Notes under the pieces: model-generated
What the model was told of the DNA's origin: nothing
The model's database searches: none
Seen by the model: only the letters and a program-made list of their open reading frames with translations
Part shown: in pieces, positions 9,728 through 17,908 of the stretch
Layout of the letters: every line of letters begins with the position of its first letter
How positions within the stretch are numbered: the stretch's first letter is position 1
Program-made: the position numbers and the translations under genes
DNA from: CAVXDY01 sp963760715
GTDB taxonomy: Bacteria; Actinomycetota; Thermoleophilia; Miltoncostaeales; Miltoncostaeaceae
DNA length: 64,000 nucleotides
Assembly (NCBI GenBank): GCA_963760715.1
Contig: CAVXDY010000004.1
Location: forward strand, 62,001 to 126,000
Direction of reading: 5' to 3'

Positions 9728-10179
9728 GGCATCCTCACGGCGGCGGGCACAGGCACCATGACGATCTCGGCGCTGTCGCCCCCACTTGCGAGCCGCTCGA
9801 CCCGGCGGATCCGCCAGGCGCCGCGGTAGGCGGGCAACGCCTCCGCCTCCTGCCGTGCCATTCGCCGCGCGCTCTCCGCGTCGGTGGCCCACATCTCGGT
9901 GGCGTGGACGTCCTCGCGGCGATACTCCACCTCTTCCTCGACCCATGCCGCGAAGGTGACCCGGTAGAGGTGCGTGCCCGGCAGCCCCGGCGCCAAGGGG
10001 CACAGGAGGCCGACGGACCAGCCCGATCCCCCACCGGCGCACCTCGACATCCCTGCCGACGCGGCCTCCCGCGCCCGGGCGGCGCTGGAAGCCTCGATGC
10101 ACATACGGCCGGCGATGCGCGGCGCCCTTCCCGGGCTCGGACGGCGGAGGAAGGTGACGTCCCACAGTGCCCCGCTCAT
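9724..10179 (-). CDS. Hypothetical protein, 151 aa
   Basis: I do not recognise this protein. The C-terminal two thirds look like a compact alpha-beta fold (GTHLYRVTFAAWVEEEVEYRR, WATDAESARRMARQEAEALP, WRIRRVERLASGGDSAEIV). The first 60 residues are rich in Arg, Ala and Gly. The start MSGALWDVTFLRRP was chosen because its ATG overlaps the stop of the preceding small gene (ATGA); its own stop overlaps the protease ATG in the same way. This tight coupling on both sides argues that it is a real gene working with the M50 protease. Confidence 0.6.
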   Translation of the reverse strand: MSGALWDVTFLRRPSPGRAPRIAGRMCIEASSAARAREAASAGMSRCAGGGSGWSVGLLCPLAPGLPGTHLYRVTFAAWVEEEVEYRREDVHATEMWATDAESARRMARQEAEALPAYRGAWRIRRVERLASGGDSAEIVMVPVPAAVRMP

Positions 10180-10388
10180 GCGGGGTGCACGATCCTGCTC
10201 TCGAGGAGGGCCGCGCCGGGACGGGGCGCCCGGGAGACAAACACGGCGGCGAGCCCGTCCCGGCTGAGCGTGGCCGGCACCTCCCGGACCATGGTCGTCC
10301 GCCCGGGCACCCGAGTAGCCCTGAGCACCGGTTCGACGTGCCATGCCTCCGGCCCGGCCGTGGGGGGGTGGCGACGCTCGTCGGACAT
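10176..10388 (-). CDS. Hypothetical small protein, 70 aa
   Basis: Seventy-residue basic, soluble-looking protein starting MSDERRHPPTAGPEAWHVEP, with a strand-like centre (RTTMVREVPATLSRDGLAAVFVSRAP). The ATG at 10388 has an excellent AAAGGAG ribosome site 5 nt upstream, which fixes the start although the frame is open for hundreds of codons above it. It follows the receiver-domain gene by 23 bp and its stop overlaps the next start. Function unknown; the placement between a receiver protein and a membrane protease suggests a regulatory or adaptor role. Confidence 0.6.
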   Translation of the reverse strand: MSDERRHPPTAGPEAWHVEPVLRATRVPGRTTMVREVPATLSRDGLAAVFVSRAPRPGAALLESRIVHPA

Positions 10389-10411
10389 GGGTTGCTCCTT
10401 TCGGGTGCGGT

Positions 10412-11417
10412 TCACGCGGGGTGGTGGCCCGCGGGGCGGAAGGGGTGCGGGGGCCACGCGGTGGGCATGCGCATCGGGCGGTGGCTCTTGGCCGCCGGTC
10501 CCCGAGGGGATATCTCGACCGGTGTTGCCGTCCGGTCTCGCAAGGCCAGCCACTCGGCCGGCGCATCCGGCGGCAGCGCAAGCGTGGTGGACGCAATCAT
10601 CGCGCTGGACTCGCATCGGAGGAGCACCGGCGACATCCCGCTTGCGAGCACCGCGACCCGCAGGGCTTCCCCTCCGGCCGCGATCACGAAGAAATCGCCG
10701 GCCAAGTCGGCCACCGATCGCTGCAGTGCGTCGCCCAGGCCGTCGAAGCCGCGTGCACCCCATCGCTCGGCGACCCCGCGGCTCAGCTCGCCGGCGAGGC
10801 GCTCGGGCGGCGTCTCCTCGAGGTTGTGCGCCGTTCCCGCGAGCGCCAGCGCGACGATGCCCGAGGAACCTCGATGGACGCCGATGCGCCACGGTTGGAC
10901 CGTCGCCAGAGCGACCCCCGCGACCGCGTCGCCGACGACCTCGGGGGGCCTGTCGGTCAATCGCCGCAGGGCCTCGCCGGCCAACCGCGACGCCCCCGGA
11001 CCGATGCTCGCGATCACGCCGTCGGCGCCGGCCGCGACGGGACACGGTGCATCGACCGACGGCACCCGCGTCGCGCGCTCGACCATGGCAAGCAGTTGCG
11101 CCATCGAAAAGGGCTGCGGCAGGCACCGGTTGAACACCAGCGCTCCGCAGGTCGGCGTCCGAGAGGTCGTCTCGAGCGCCGATCAGCACGACGGGGGCCC
11201 GGAAGCCGCCTCGGCGCAGCCGCCGACACGCCTCGAGCCCGTCCATGCCGGGCAACATGACGTCGATCACGAGCCCCTGGTACGGCGTCCGTGCCGCCAA
11301 CTCGAGGCACCGTTCGGCGCTGCCGGCGAGCCGGACCGCGTAGCCCTCCTCGACGAGCGCCCGGCCCATGAGCTCCCCGAGCCGGGGGTCGTCCTCCACC
11401 ACGAGCAGCGTCGTCAT
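10412..11417 (-). CDS. Receiver-domain protein with unknown C-terminal domain (one frameshift)
   Basis: N-terminal response-regulator receiver: MTTLLVVEDDPRLGELM, phospho-acceptor region LVIDVMLPGMDGLEACRR, then APVVLIGARDDLSDADLRSAG. The frame then breaks and continues one base off as NRCLPQPFSMAQLLAMVERA, the normal end of a receiver. The break lies at GTTGAAC (11129-11135, plus strand). Removing one base restores AGVNRCLPQPF and a 334-residue protein. About 200 C-terminal residues (from about 125) match nothing I know and are not a DNA-binding domain. The ATG at 11417 has a GGAGGGG site. Probably intact in the cell, with a sequence error or modified base at the break. It lies 48 bp after the ABC permease gene in the same operon. 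Confidence 0.7.
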
Positions 11418-11465
11418 CGCCCCCTCCTCGCCGCGCACGACGTCGTATCGCGGCGCGATCGCGGG

Positions 11466-12290
11466 TCATGCATCGCGGCGCACGAGCAGCGTGGCGGCGG
11501 CGATGGTCAGCAGCGCCACGTAGCCCAGATAGACGGCGAAGCCGGTCCACGGGGCGAGCGCGTTGGAGCCCTGCTGGAGGCTCATCAGCCCAGTGCCGGC
11601 GTTGAGCGGCAGATAGGGACCGATCGCAGTGCTCCAGCTCGAGGGCAGAATCGCCGTGATCCCGGGAAGCACGAACATGGCCCCTGCGAACGTCGCGATC
11701 GCGCCGGCGATATTGCGAAGAAGCGCGCCCAGCGCGAGGCCCAGAAGGCCGGTTACGGCGAGGAAGAGGGCCGCGCCGATCACCGCCCGCAGCACGTGCG
11801 GGTGCGAGATCGTCGTCTGCACGTCGTGCCGGCTGAGGATGGACTGGGACGCGACGAAGGCGATGAGGGCACAGGGGAGCATCAGCAGGAACGTCGCGGT
11901 GCCGAACACGAGCAGCTTGGCCCAGAGGACGGGGAGCCTCCGCGGAACGGCAGACAGGGTGGAGCGGATCAAGCCCGTCGAGTACTCGCCGCCGATGACG
12001 AGAACGCCCAGGACGCCGATGGCGAGCTGAGCGAGGTGCCATCCCGCGAGGCTGACGTCGAGCGGGTCGAGGGGGCCCCTGTCGGAGGGGCTGCCCCAGT
12101 TCGCCATCCTGATGGCGGAGATGAGGATCCCGAGACCGGTCATCGCCACGACGGCGAGGAGCATCGACCAGCGGGTGGAGCGCAGCGACGTGAGCTTGGT
12201 CACCTCGGAGCGGATGACGCGCAGCTGCGTCACTCGAGGGGCCCGAGCGGGCGCGGTGGGTGCGGGATGGATCGCCTCGACGCTACTCAT
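11466..12290 (-). CDS. ABC-2 type exporter, permease subunit
   Basis: Integral membrane subunit of 274 residues for the ATPase encoded just upstream. About six transmembrane segments: MLLAVVAMTGLGILISAI, LAIGVLGVLVIGGEYSTGL, LLVFGTATFLLMLPCALIAF, VIGAALFLAVTGLLGLALG, GAIATFAGAMFVLPGITAIL and a final YLGYVALLTIAAATLLV. IGGEYSTGLIRSTLSAVPRR is typical of ABC-2 permeases of actinobacteria. The charged N-terminus (RVIRSEVTKLTSLRSTRWS) is also characteristic. The ATG overlaps the ATPase stop (ATGA). The substrate is unknown; this family exports drugs, lipids or peptides. Confidence 0.88.
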   Translation of the reverse strand: MSSVEAIHPAPTAPARAPRVTQLRVIRSEVTKLTSLRSTRWSMLLAVVAMTGLGILISAIRMANWGSPSDRGPLDPLDVSLAGWHLAQLAIGVLGVLVIGGEYSTGLIRSTLSAVPRRLPVLWAKLLVFGTATFLLMLPCALIAFVASQSILSRHDVQTTISHPHVLRAVIGAALFLAVTGLLGLALGALLRNIAGAIATFAGAMFVLPGITAILPSSWSTAIGPYLPLNAGTGLMSLQQGSNALAPWTGFAVYLGYVALLTIAAATLLVRRDA

Positions 12291-13213
12291 GCCGCCGCCT
12301 CCGCGAGGGGGCTGGAGGTGCCGTGCTCGGCCTCGGCGCGGGTCATGCGCATGAATGCCTCCTCGAGCGATGCCCGCCGGGGCGTCAGCTCGTGCAGCGT
12401 GATGCCGCCCGCAGCCGCCAGCTCGCCGATCCGGGCGGCCTCGAGGCCGTGTACCTCGAGCGCGTCGTGGTCGGTCTGCGTGGTCGCGGCGCCGTGGGCC
12501 GCGAGGACCGCGGCGAGCGACCCGACCTGAGGGGATCTGACGCGGACCGCGCCGCTCGAGGCGCGGTGGGTGAAGTCCTCGATCGTCGTGTCGGCGATGA
12601 GCCGGCCCCGTCCGATCACGATCAGCCGGTCCGCGGTCAACGCCATCTCGCTCATCAGGTGCGACGAGACGAAGACCGTCCTACCCTCGGCCGCCAGGCT
12701 TCGCATCAGCTCGCGAATCCACCGGATGCCGTCGGGGTCGAGCCCGTTGGCGGGCTCGTCGAGGATCAGCGTGTGGGGGTCCCCGAGGAGCGCCGCGGCG
12801 ATCCCGAGCCGCTGCCCCATTCCCAGCGAGAAGCCTCCGACGCGCTTGCGTGCGACCTCCGTCAGGCCGACGCGCTCGAGCAGCGCATCGACCCGCCGCC
12901 GACCGATGCCGTGGGTTTGGGCGAGCGAGAGCAGGTGGCTGTGGGCGGTCCGGCCGGGGTGGACCGCCTGGGCCTCGAGCATGGCGCCGACCTCGTGGAG
13001 CGGCGCCGCGAAGTCGCGGTAGGCCATGCCATCGACGCGCGCGGTCCCGGTGGTCGGGTGATCCAGGCCGAGGATGAGCCGCATCGCGGTGGACTTGCCG
13101 GCGCCGTTCGGGCCGAGGAAGCCCGTGACGACTCCGGGCCGGACCGTGAAGCTGACGTCATCGAGCGCGAGCTTGTCGCCGTATCGCTTCGAGACGCCGT
13201 CGACTTCGATCAT
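12287..13213 (-). CDS. ABC transporter ATP-binding protein (ABC-2 exporter)
   Basis: Cytoplasmic ATPase of about 308 residues (DrrA/CcmA-like). Walker A is GFLGPNGAGKST, the signature is the slightly degenerate FSLGMGQRLGIA, Walker B is TLILDEPANGLD, and the H-loop region reads VFVSSHLMSEM. After about residue 215 comes the C-terminal extension common in drug-type exporters. I chose the ATG at 13213, which overlaps the stop of the 39-residue frame upstream (ATGA); a GTG three codons earlier is possible. It forms one transporter with the permease next door. Confidence 0.93.
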   Translation of the reverse strand: MIEVDGVSKRYGDKLALDDVSFTVRPGVVTGFLGPNGAGKSTAMRLILGLDHPTTGTARVDGMAYRDFAAPLHEVGAMLEAQAVHPGRTAHSHLLSLAQTHGIGRRRVDALLERVGLTEVARKRVGGFSLGMGQRLGIAAALLGDPHTLILDEPANGLDPDGIRWIRELMRSLAAEGRTVFVSSHLMSEMALTADRLIVIGRGRLIADTTIEDFTHRASSGAVRVRSPQVGSLAAVLAAHGAATTQTDHDALEVHGLEAARIGELAAAGGITLHELTPRRASLEEAFMRMTRAEAEHGTSSPLAEAAA

Positions 13214-13329
13214 CGCGCCCACGTCGGAACACCGCGCAGGTCCGGCTCGTCGGCGGGCCGCTGCGGCCCGGCCGGCCCCTCGCCGCGGATGAGGTCGGAC
13301 CGTCGGGACTCACGCAGCTCCTGGGCCAT
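13210..13329 (-). CDS. 39-residue ORF heading the ABC exporter operon
   Basis: Short frame MAQELRESRRSDLIRGEG ending in VPTWAR, hydrophilic, proline- and arginine-rich, without cysteine or signal peptide. AGGGAGGG lies 5 nt before the ATG and the stop overlaps the ATPase start, so ribosomes that read it would feed directly into the transporter genes. It may be a translational leader, or a tiny peptide exported or sensed by the transporter. I have no family match and cannot decide between these. Confidence 0.45.
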   Translation of the reverse strand: MAQELRESRRSDLIRGEGPAGPQRPADEPDLRGVPTWAR

Positions 13330-13800
13330 CGTCACCCTCCCTTGCCGAGCTCTCTGTGGAGCGTTCGTCGAGATGACCTCATGAGACCGCGGCGGCGATC
13401 GGGATCCCATGGGCCATTCGCAGGACCGATCGGATGAGCCGCGTGTCAGGTGATCGCGCCGCCGGCCGGACCCGTGGAACAGCCGGGGGGCCGATGGTGC
13501 ACCGGGGCGCTCATGGCCACGATCCTCGCAACACCCGACGACCCTCCTTGGTTCGTCACGAGGTGCCGGGCGTGCCGCCGAAGATGCATCGGGACACCAC
13601 CAGGGAGGCCGCGACGTGCAATCAGACCCGCTGAGACACCACATGGCGCATCGCGGCACGGGCGCGTTCCTGACGCCTCAGGTGAACAGACTGACCGACG
13701 AGATGCCCGCGTTCGTCTTCGGGCCCGGTACCACCGGCTCCGCCCGAGCTCGAGCGCGCGCCGGGTGCTCGGTCGCGCGGAACCCCGGAGGCTGAGGCTC
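13330..13800. other. 471-bp gap between divergent genes, no clear gene
   Basis: This stretch lies between the ABC operon start and the channel gene and should hold both promoters. Frames here lack ribosome sites, and none has a recognisable product. A 50-codon frame (13643-13795) ends 5 nt before the channel GTG but has no ribosome site. No tRNA, repeat or strong hairpin was noticed. Confidence 0.4.
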
Positions 13801-14286
13801 GTGCCGACGGCTCGGACCAGCCAGCGCCCCCGACTCCATGGACTCGCCCGGCTCCGCCGCAACTGGCTACGCGCCTTCCTTCCGGCCGCTCTCGCCGTCG
13901 TCCTGCTCGCCGGCGCCGCCATGGCGGCGCTGGAGGCCGATACGGCCCACTCCTTCGGGGCCGGGGTGCTGTGGGCGCTCTCGCTGATGATGACCGTCGG
14001 CTTCACCGGCGCCGTGCCACACACGGTGGCCGGCAGGCTCCTCGCGGGCGTCCTGATGGTTCTCGGCTTCGGCCTCCTGGCGCTGACCACGGCGTCGATC
14101 GCCTCCTTGCTCGTGCGCGAGGACGAGATCCCGGAGGAGCAGCGCGAGCTTGATTTCGAGCGGGACGCGATGGCACAGCTGGCGGTCGTCGCGGCCCGGC
14201 TCGACCGGATCGAGAGACGCCTGAATGTGACCAGGATCTCCAGCACCGAGATCTCGGCCACCCACGCGCCGCCGCCGCCCGGCTGA
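13801..14286 (+). CDS. Two-helix K+-channel-like membrane protein
   Basis: Ion_trans_2-type protein of 161 residues. TM1 (AFLPAALAVVLLAGAAMAALE) is followed by a pore region LWALSLMMTVGFTGAVP, then TM2 (LLAGVLMVLGFGLLALTTASIASLLV) and a cytoplasmic coiled-coil tail (REDEIPEEQRELDFERDAM, VVAARLDRIERRLN). The layout matches KcsA-like and half-channel subunits that assemble as tetramers. The selectivity filter is unusual: TVGFTG rather than TVGYGD, so ion specificity is uncertain. The GTG at 13801 was chosen because GGAGGCTGAG lies just upstream and the basic segment before TM1 follows; the frame is open much further up without sensible sequence. Confidence 0.75.
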   Translation: MPTARTSQRPRLHGLARLRRNWLRAFLPAALAVVLLAGAAMAALEADTAHSFGAGVLWALSLMMTVGFTGAVPHTVAGRLLAGVLMVLGFGLLALTTASIASLLVREDEIPEEQRELDFERDAMAQLAVVAARLDRIERRLNVTRISSTEISATHAPPPPG

Positions 14287-14304
14287 GCAGGAGCGCGTTG
14301 TGGC

Positions 14305-14372
14305 GGCCGCCGGGCGGCCGGTGTCGAGTGGAGCCGCGGCCCTCGCGTGGCGCCCTCCCGCACCGTGCGGGA
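14305..14372. terminator. Two perfect hairpins after the channel gene
   Basis: GGCCGCC/GGCGGCC (14305-14319) and TCCCGCAC/GTGCGGGA (14356-14372) are perfect inverted repeats with very short loops and no T run. They lie between the channel stop and the next gene and may end transcription or protect the 3' end. Confidence 0.35.
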
Positions 14373-14465
14373 TGTGGCCGTGACCCCTCGCGGCCGACAT
14401 GGATGAGCGACGGCGCGCGTGCCCCGCGCCGTCGTGCACCTGACTCCACGAGAGAGGGGCCCGTC

Positions 14466-15815
14466 GTGACCACACCGTCGCTGCCGCGCCTGGCCGCCCG
14501 CGCCTGCGCGGCCCTCGCGCTGTCGGCCGCGCTCGCCGGACCGGCGGCGGCCGGCGAGCCCGCGACGCTGCGGCTCGAGGGCTCGGCGCCGTCCTACGGC
14601 TCGCTCGTGGGAGTGCCCCTCATGGGAGGCGGCTCGAGCCTGCTGGTGCCGGGGCGCAACGAGTACACGCTCGCGCGCGCGGGCGGGACCGCCCGGACGA
14701 CGGGCTTCGCGATCGACCCGCTCAGCGTGCTGCCGCTGGGCGTCGACTACCCGGTGGACCTGCAGACCGCCTTCGACGATCCCGCCATGTGGACCGGGCC
14801 CTACCGCGAGGCCGGCTGGCTGCTCTACCGCTCCGACGACCTCATCGACGCGGCCGGCGACCCCGGGCTGGAGGCCGGCGCGCTGCACCTGGCGATCCTC
14901 CAGCTCACGGGCCAGAGCCCGCTGGACCTGGGGGCGCTCGGGCATCCCGACCTGGAGGCGCGCGCCGACGCCCTGCGCGAGCTGGCGGCCGGCCGGCGCC
15001 TGCCGACCGAGGTCGCCGTCGACGCCGGCGGCCCGGACGCCTGCCCGGGCCAGGACCTGACCGTGCGGGTGACCGGCAGCCCCGGCGCGCTGGTCGACCT
15101 GTCCGTCCCGCCCGGCGCCGGCAGCGTCTCGCCGTCGCGGGTGAGCCTGGACGGCGGCGGGGCGGCGGAGGCGCGGGTGCGCGCCGGCGGCGCCGGAATC
15201 CTGACGGTGACCGCCGCGATGAGCACGCCGCTGCTCCAGCGCGCCACCCGGCTGCCCGGATGGGTCGTGCCCCAGAGCCAGCTGCTGCTGCGGCCGGGCC
15301 TGCTGAGCGTGCAGGCGGAGCGGCGCGTGGTGCAGTGCCGGCTCGAGCTCTTCGACCCCCCGGCGGGGGACGCGCCGGGCGGCGGCCCCGGGAAGCCGAC
15401 GAAGTCGCCGTCGCCCAAGGCCTCCCCGCCGGACCCCCCGAAGCTGGGGATGCGGGTTGACGCCCCCGACACGGCCCGGGCCGGCGGGGTCCTCGTCTGG
15501 CGCATCCGGGTCACCAACCGCGGCCACCGCGCGGCCCGCGACGTGCGCGTCGCCCAGCGCCTGGGCGCCGGCGTGGCGGCGCTCGGCGCCTCGGGGCCCC
15601 GGGGGACGGCCTGGGCCGCGCGCGGGGGCTCGGTCCGCTGGGTCCTCGCGACGATCCCCGCCCGCTCCACGGCCGTCCTCACCCTGCGGGCCCGCGTGTC
15701 GCCGCGGGCGAGCGGCATGCGCAGCACGACCACCACGCTGCGGGCCGGCGGGCTCGCGCGCGTGCGCTCCGCCGGCACGATCGCGGTGCGCCCGGCGAGG
15801 GACGCGGCCGAATGA
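14466..15815 (+). CDS. Secreted protein with thioester-domain-like N-terminus and DUF11-type domain
   Basis: Exported protein of 449 residues. Signal peptide at residues 1-29 (ACAALALSAALAGPAAAG). Residues about 35-170 contain FAIDPLSVLPLGVDYPVDL, EAGWLLYRSDD and ALHLAILQLTG. The order 'F-x-IDP...LPLGxxYPV...AGWLL...A-x-QLAI-x-xLTG' resembles bacterial surface thioester (TED) domains, but the start of the pattern has Ala (FAID) rather than Cys, so a reactive thioester is unlikely. An Ig-like strand region follows (about 175-290), then a Pro/Ser/Lys linker, then a DUF11-like domain (about 325-435, VWRIRVTNRGHRAARDVRV). GTG start with GAGAGAGGGG upstream. Likely a cell-surface adhesin-like protein; no sorting signal was seen. 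Confidence 0.65.
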   Translation: MTTPSLPRLAARACAALALSAALAGPAAAGEPATLRLEGSAPSYGSLVGVPLMGGGSSLLVPGRNEYTLARAGGTARTTGFAIDPLSVLPLGVDYPVDLQTAFDDPAMWTGPYREAGWLLYRSDDLIDAAGDPGLEAGALHLAILQLTGQSPLDLGALGHPDLEARADALRELAAGRRLPTEVAVDAGGPDACPGQDLTVRVTGSPGALVDLSVPPGAGSVSPSRVSLDGGGAAEARVRAGGAGILTVTAAMSTPLLQRATRLPGWVVPQSQLLLRPGLLSVQAERRVVQCRLELFDPPAGDAPGGGPGKPTKSPSPKASPPDPPKLGMRVDAPDTARAGGVLVWRIRVTNRGHRAARDVRVAQRLGAGVAALGASGPRGTAWAARGGSVRWVLATIPARSTAVLTLRARVSPRASGMRSTTTTLRAGGLARVRSAGTIAVRPARDAAE

Positions 15816-15975
15816 CCGCCTGGGACGGTGCGATCGTCACGCGCCGCTCTGTCGGTCCGCCCAGGGGCCGACCTGGCCCGATGGCCAGGGCGCTCCGGCG
15901 CGCGTTCTGTAACTCTCGCCAACAGGGCACGACGACCAGCGGGTCGCCGAGCCGCCCACGAAGGAGGGAGACCCG

Positions 15976-16155
15976 ATGAGCGCAAGCGTGATTCTCGACC
16001 CGAGCCAAGAGCTCGAGCGCGCCACCAGCGACTACCTCGCGGTCTCACGGAACTCGCACCTCTACGCCACGACCGGCGAGTACGAGCGGGCCGAGCTTCA
16101 GGCGTGGGAGCGCGTGATCGCGGCGCAGCAGGCTCTGGCGGGGCCCGCCACCTAG
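15976..16155 (+). CDS. Small helical protein, 59 aa
   Basis: Fifty-nine-residue acidic, helical protein beginning MSASVILDPSQELERATSDY and ending QAWERVIAAQQALAG. It has no membrane segment and only one obvious structural feature: a continuous amphipathic helix from about residue 10 to 55. AAGGAGGGAG lies 5 nt before the ATG, among the strongest ribosome sites in the window, so I consider it a real gene. It stands alone 160 bp downstream of the secreted-protein gene and 40 bp before the PAC2 gene. Family unknown. Confidence 0.6.
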   Translation: MSASVILDPSQELERATSDYLAVSRNSHLYATTGEYERAELQAWERVIAAQQALAGPAT

Positions 16156-16183
16156 GGAGCGAGCGGGGGGCGGCGCGGCCTGG

Positions 16184-16189
16184 CAACAT
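16184..16189 (+). promoter_or_regulatory. Putative -10 (CAACAT) for the PAC2 gene, leaderless
   Basis: CAACAT ends 6 nt before the ATG at 16196. No ribosome site lies between them. Confidence 0.4.
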
Positions 16190-16195
16190 CACCCC

Positions 16196-17068
16196 ATGGA
16201 CGAGCTCCGCTGGGATCGACGCCCGGAGGGCCTGCGTGAGCCGGTGATGGTGGCGGCCTTCGGCGGCTGGAACGACGCGGCCGCCGCGGCCTCGCACGCG
16301 CTCACGTTCGTGGGCGAGCGCTTCGCCGCGGAGCGGGTGGCCACGATCGACCCGGAGGGCTTCTACGACTTCCAGGCCACCCGCCCCCTGGTGGACCTGT
16401 CGTCGCCCGGATCGTCCGAGATCGTCTGGCCCGACATGGAGATCCTCACGGCCGAGGTGCCGGGGGGCGACCACGACCTGGTGCTGGCCGCGGGCGCCGA
16501 GCCCTCGGTCCGGTGGCGCACGTTCTGCGGGCTCATCCTGGACGTGGCCAACGAGCTTGGCGTGCGGCGCGTGGTGACCATGGGCTCGCTGCTGGCGGAC
16601 GTGGTGCACAGCCGCCCCGTGCGGCTCACCGGCATGGCGTCCCATCCCACCCTGATCGCCGACCTCGGCTTCCGGCAGCCCAGCTACACGGGGCCGACGG
16701 GCATCGTGGGCGTCCTCCACCAGGCGGCCGTGGACCGCGGCATGGACGCCGTCTCCCTCTGGGCGCCGGTCTCGCACTACGCCGCCGGGCTCACCAACAC
16801 CAAGGGAAGCCTCGCCCTGGTGCGGGCGCTCGAGCTGGTGAGCGGCGTGAGCATGGACGCCCGGGAGCTGGAGCAGGCCGCGGACACCTTCGAGGGCCAG
16901 GTCTCGCGCGCCGTCGCCGCGGAGCCGCGGCTCCAGCAGCTGGTGGACCAGCTGGAGGCGGGCGGCGCCGACGAATCGACCTCGTTCGGCCCACTCCCCA
17001 CGGGTGACGAGCTGGCCGAGGAGCTGGAGCGCTTCCTGCGCGAGCAGGGGGACGACGACCCGGCCTAG
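16196..17068 (+). CDS. PAC2 family protein
   Basis: A 290-residue PAC2-type (proteasome assembly chaperone 2) protein, common next to proteasome and DNA-processing genes in actinobacteria; the bacterial function is not established. Family-like segments are EPVMVAAFGGWNDAAAAASHAL near the start, IVWPDMEILTAEVPGGDHDLVLAAGAEPS, GVRRVVTMGSLLADVVHSRPV, YTGPTGIVGVLHQAA and SLWAPVSHYAAGLTNTKG. The C-terminal 60 residues are acidic and helical. The start follows a -10 by 6 nt and has no ribosome site. No proteasome gene was seen in this window. Confidence 0.88.
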   Translation: MDELRWDRRPEGLREPVMVAAFGGWNDAAAAASHALTFVGERFAAERVATIDPEGFYDFQATRPLVDLSSPGSSEIVWPDMEILTAEVPGGDHDLVLAAGAEPSVRWRTFCGLILDVANELGVRRVVTMGSLLADVVHSRPVRLTGMASHPTLIADLGFRQPSYTGPTGIVGVLHQAAVDRGMDAVSLWAPVSHYAAGLTNTKGSLALVRALELVSGVSMDARELEQAADTFEGQVSRAVAAEPRLQQLVDQLEAGGADESTSFGPLPTGDELAEELERFLREQGDDDPA

Positions 17069-17080
17069 CGTCCCGAGTCG

Positions 17081-17836
17081 CTAGACGACCGAGCGGGTCT
17101 GCTCCCGGCCGGGCGCCGGCTCGTTCGTCTCGTCCCCGCGGTACCGCTCGATCGACCGCCGCATCTTCTCGGGGTCGTAGATCCGCTGGGCCCAGAACGA
17201 GTCGGGCTGGGCGAGCCGCAGCGCTCCGACGAGGCCCACCGGCCACAGCAGGAAGCCGATCACGCCGACGATCCACTTCCCCTTGGCCAGGCAGACGAGC
17301 GCCGAGATGATGCTGAGGGCGTGGTAGGCGACGATCAGGGCGCCGCCGGCGGGGTCCGCGCCCGCGATCACGGCTCCCCAGAAGGGCGCGCCCAGGGCGA
17401 CGATGGCCAGCAGCGCCGCCGCGATGATGACGGCGTCGATGGAGCGGCGGCCCTCCTCGGCCCAGTACACGTCGCGCAGGTTCAGCCACAGGGCGTACTC
17501 GTCGAGCACCAGGGCGGCGCCCACGCCGAAGGCCGTGGGGAGCAGCCACCAGAGCCAGAACGGCATGTTCGGCTCGAGGCCGATCGACACGAACCCCGAG
17601 CCCAGGAGCAGGAAGATCCCCGGCACCATGTGGTGGATGCGCTGCCCGCCCACCGACAGGTTGCCGGGCCCGCGGCCCATGCGCGTCGCGTAGGTGTAGG
17701 CGCGAACGCAGGCGAAGGTGATGAGGAACGCCACCAGCGTCATCTGCGCGGGACGGAAGCCGGCGCGGATGACCTCTTGGTCGAAGGCGCGGACGACCGG
17801 GAACGCGTCGGAGAACCAGTTTCCGTTGCCGGCCAC
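17081..17836 (-). CDS. Conserved integral membrane protein, 251 aa
   Basis: Polytopic membrane protein with six or seven hydrophobic segments. Polar motifs stand out between them: GQRIHHMVPGIFLL (paired histidines) and LDEYALWLNLRDVYWAEEGRRSID (acidic/aromatic cluster), which could bind a metal or cofactor. The tail YDPEKMRRSIERYRG is cytosolic and charged. Proteins with this HHMVPG...LDEYALWL pattern occur in many actinobacteria as unnamed membrane proteins. The GTG start at 17836 lies 6 nt after a TAGATT -10. The stop is 12 bp from the convergent PAC2 stop. Confidence 0.75.
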   Translation of the reverse strand: MAGNGNWFSDAFPVVRAFDQEVIRAGFRPAQMTLVAFLITFACVRAYTYATRMGRGPGNLSVGGQRIHHMVPGIFLLLGSGFVSIGLEPNMPFWLWWLLPTAFGVGAALVLDEYALWLNLRDVYWAEEGRRSIDAVIIAAALLAIVALGAPFWGAVIAGADPAGGALIVAYHALSIISALVCLAKGKWIVGVIGFLLWPVGLVGALRLAQPDSFWAQRIYDPEKMRRSIERYRGDETNEPAPGREQTRSVV

Positions 17837-17842
17837 GCCTCA

Positions 17843-17848
17843 AATCTA
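17843..17848 (-). promoter_or_regulatory. Putative -10 (TAGATT) for the 251-aa membrane protein, leaderless
   Basis: TAGATT ends 6 nt before the GTG at 17836 in a locally less G+C-rich stretch. Confidence 0.45.
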
Positions 17849-17895
17849 CTCCCGAGTCCGCGCGCGCCCGAACGGCGTCATCGAGGACGGTCGCG

Positions 17896-17901
17896 TACCC
17901 T
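17896..17901 (+). promoter_or_regulatory. Putative -10 (TACCCT) for the DsbA-like gene, leaderless
   Basis: TACCCT ends 7 nt before the GTG at 17909. It is the same hexamer as before ispH. Confidence 0.45.
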
Positions 17902-17908
17902 CGATGGC

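Noticed and set aside
13643..13795. A 50-codon frame just before the channel gene.
   Set aside because: No ribosome site or -10 near its ATG, arginine-rich end of shadow type; not convincing as a gene.
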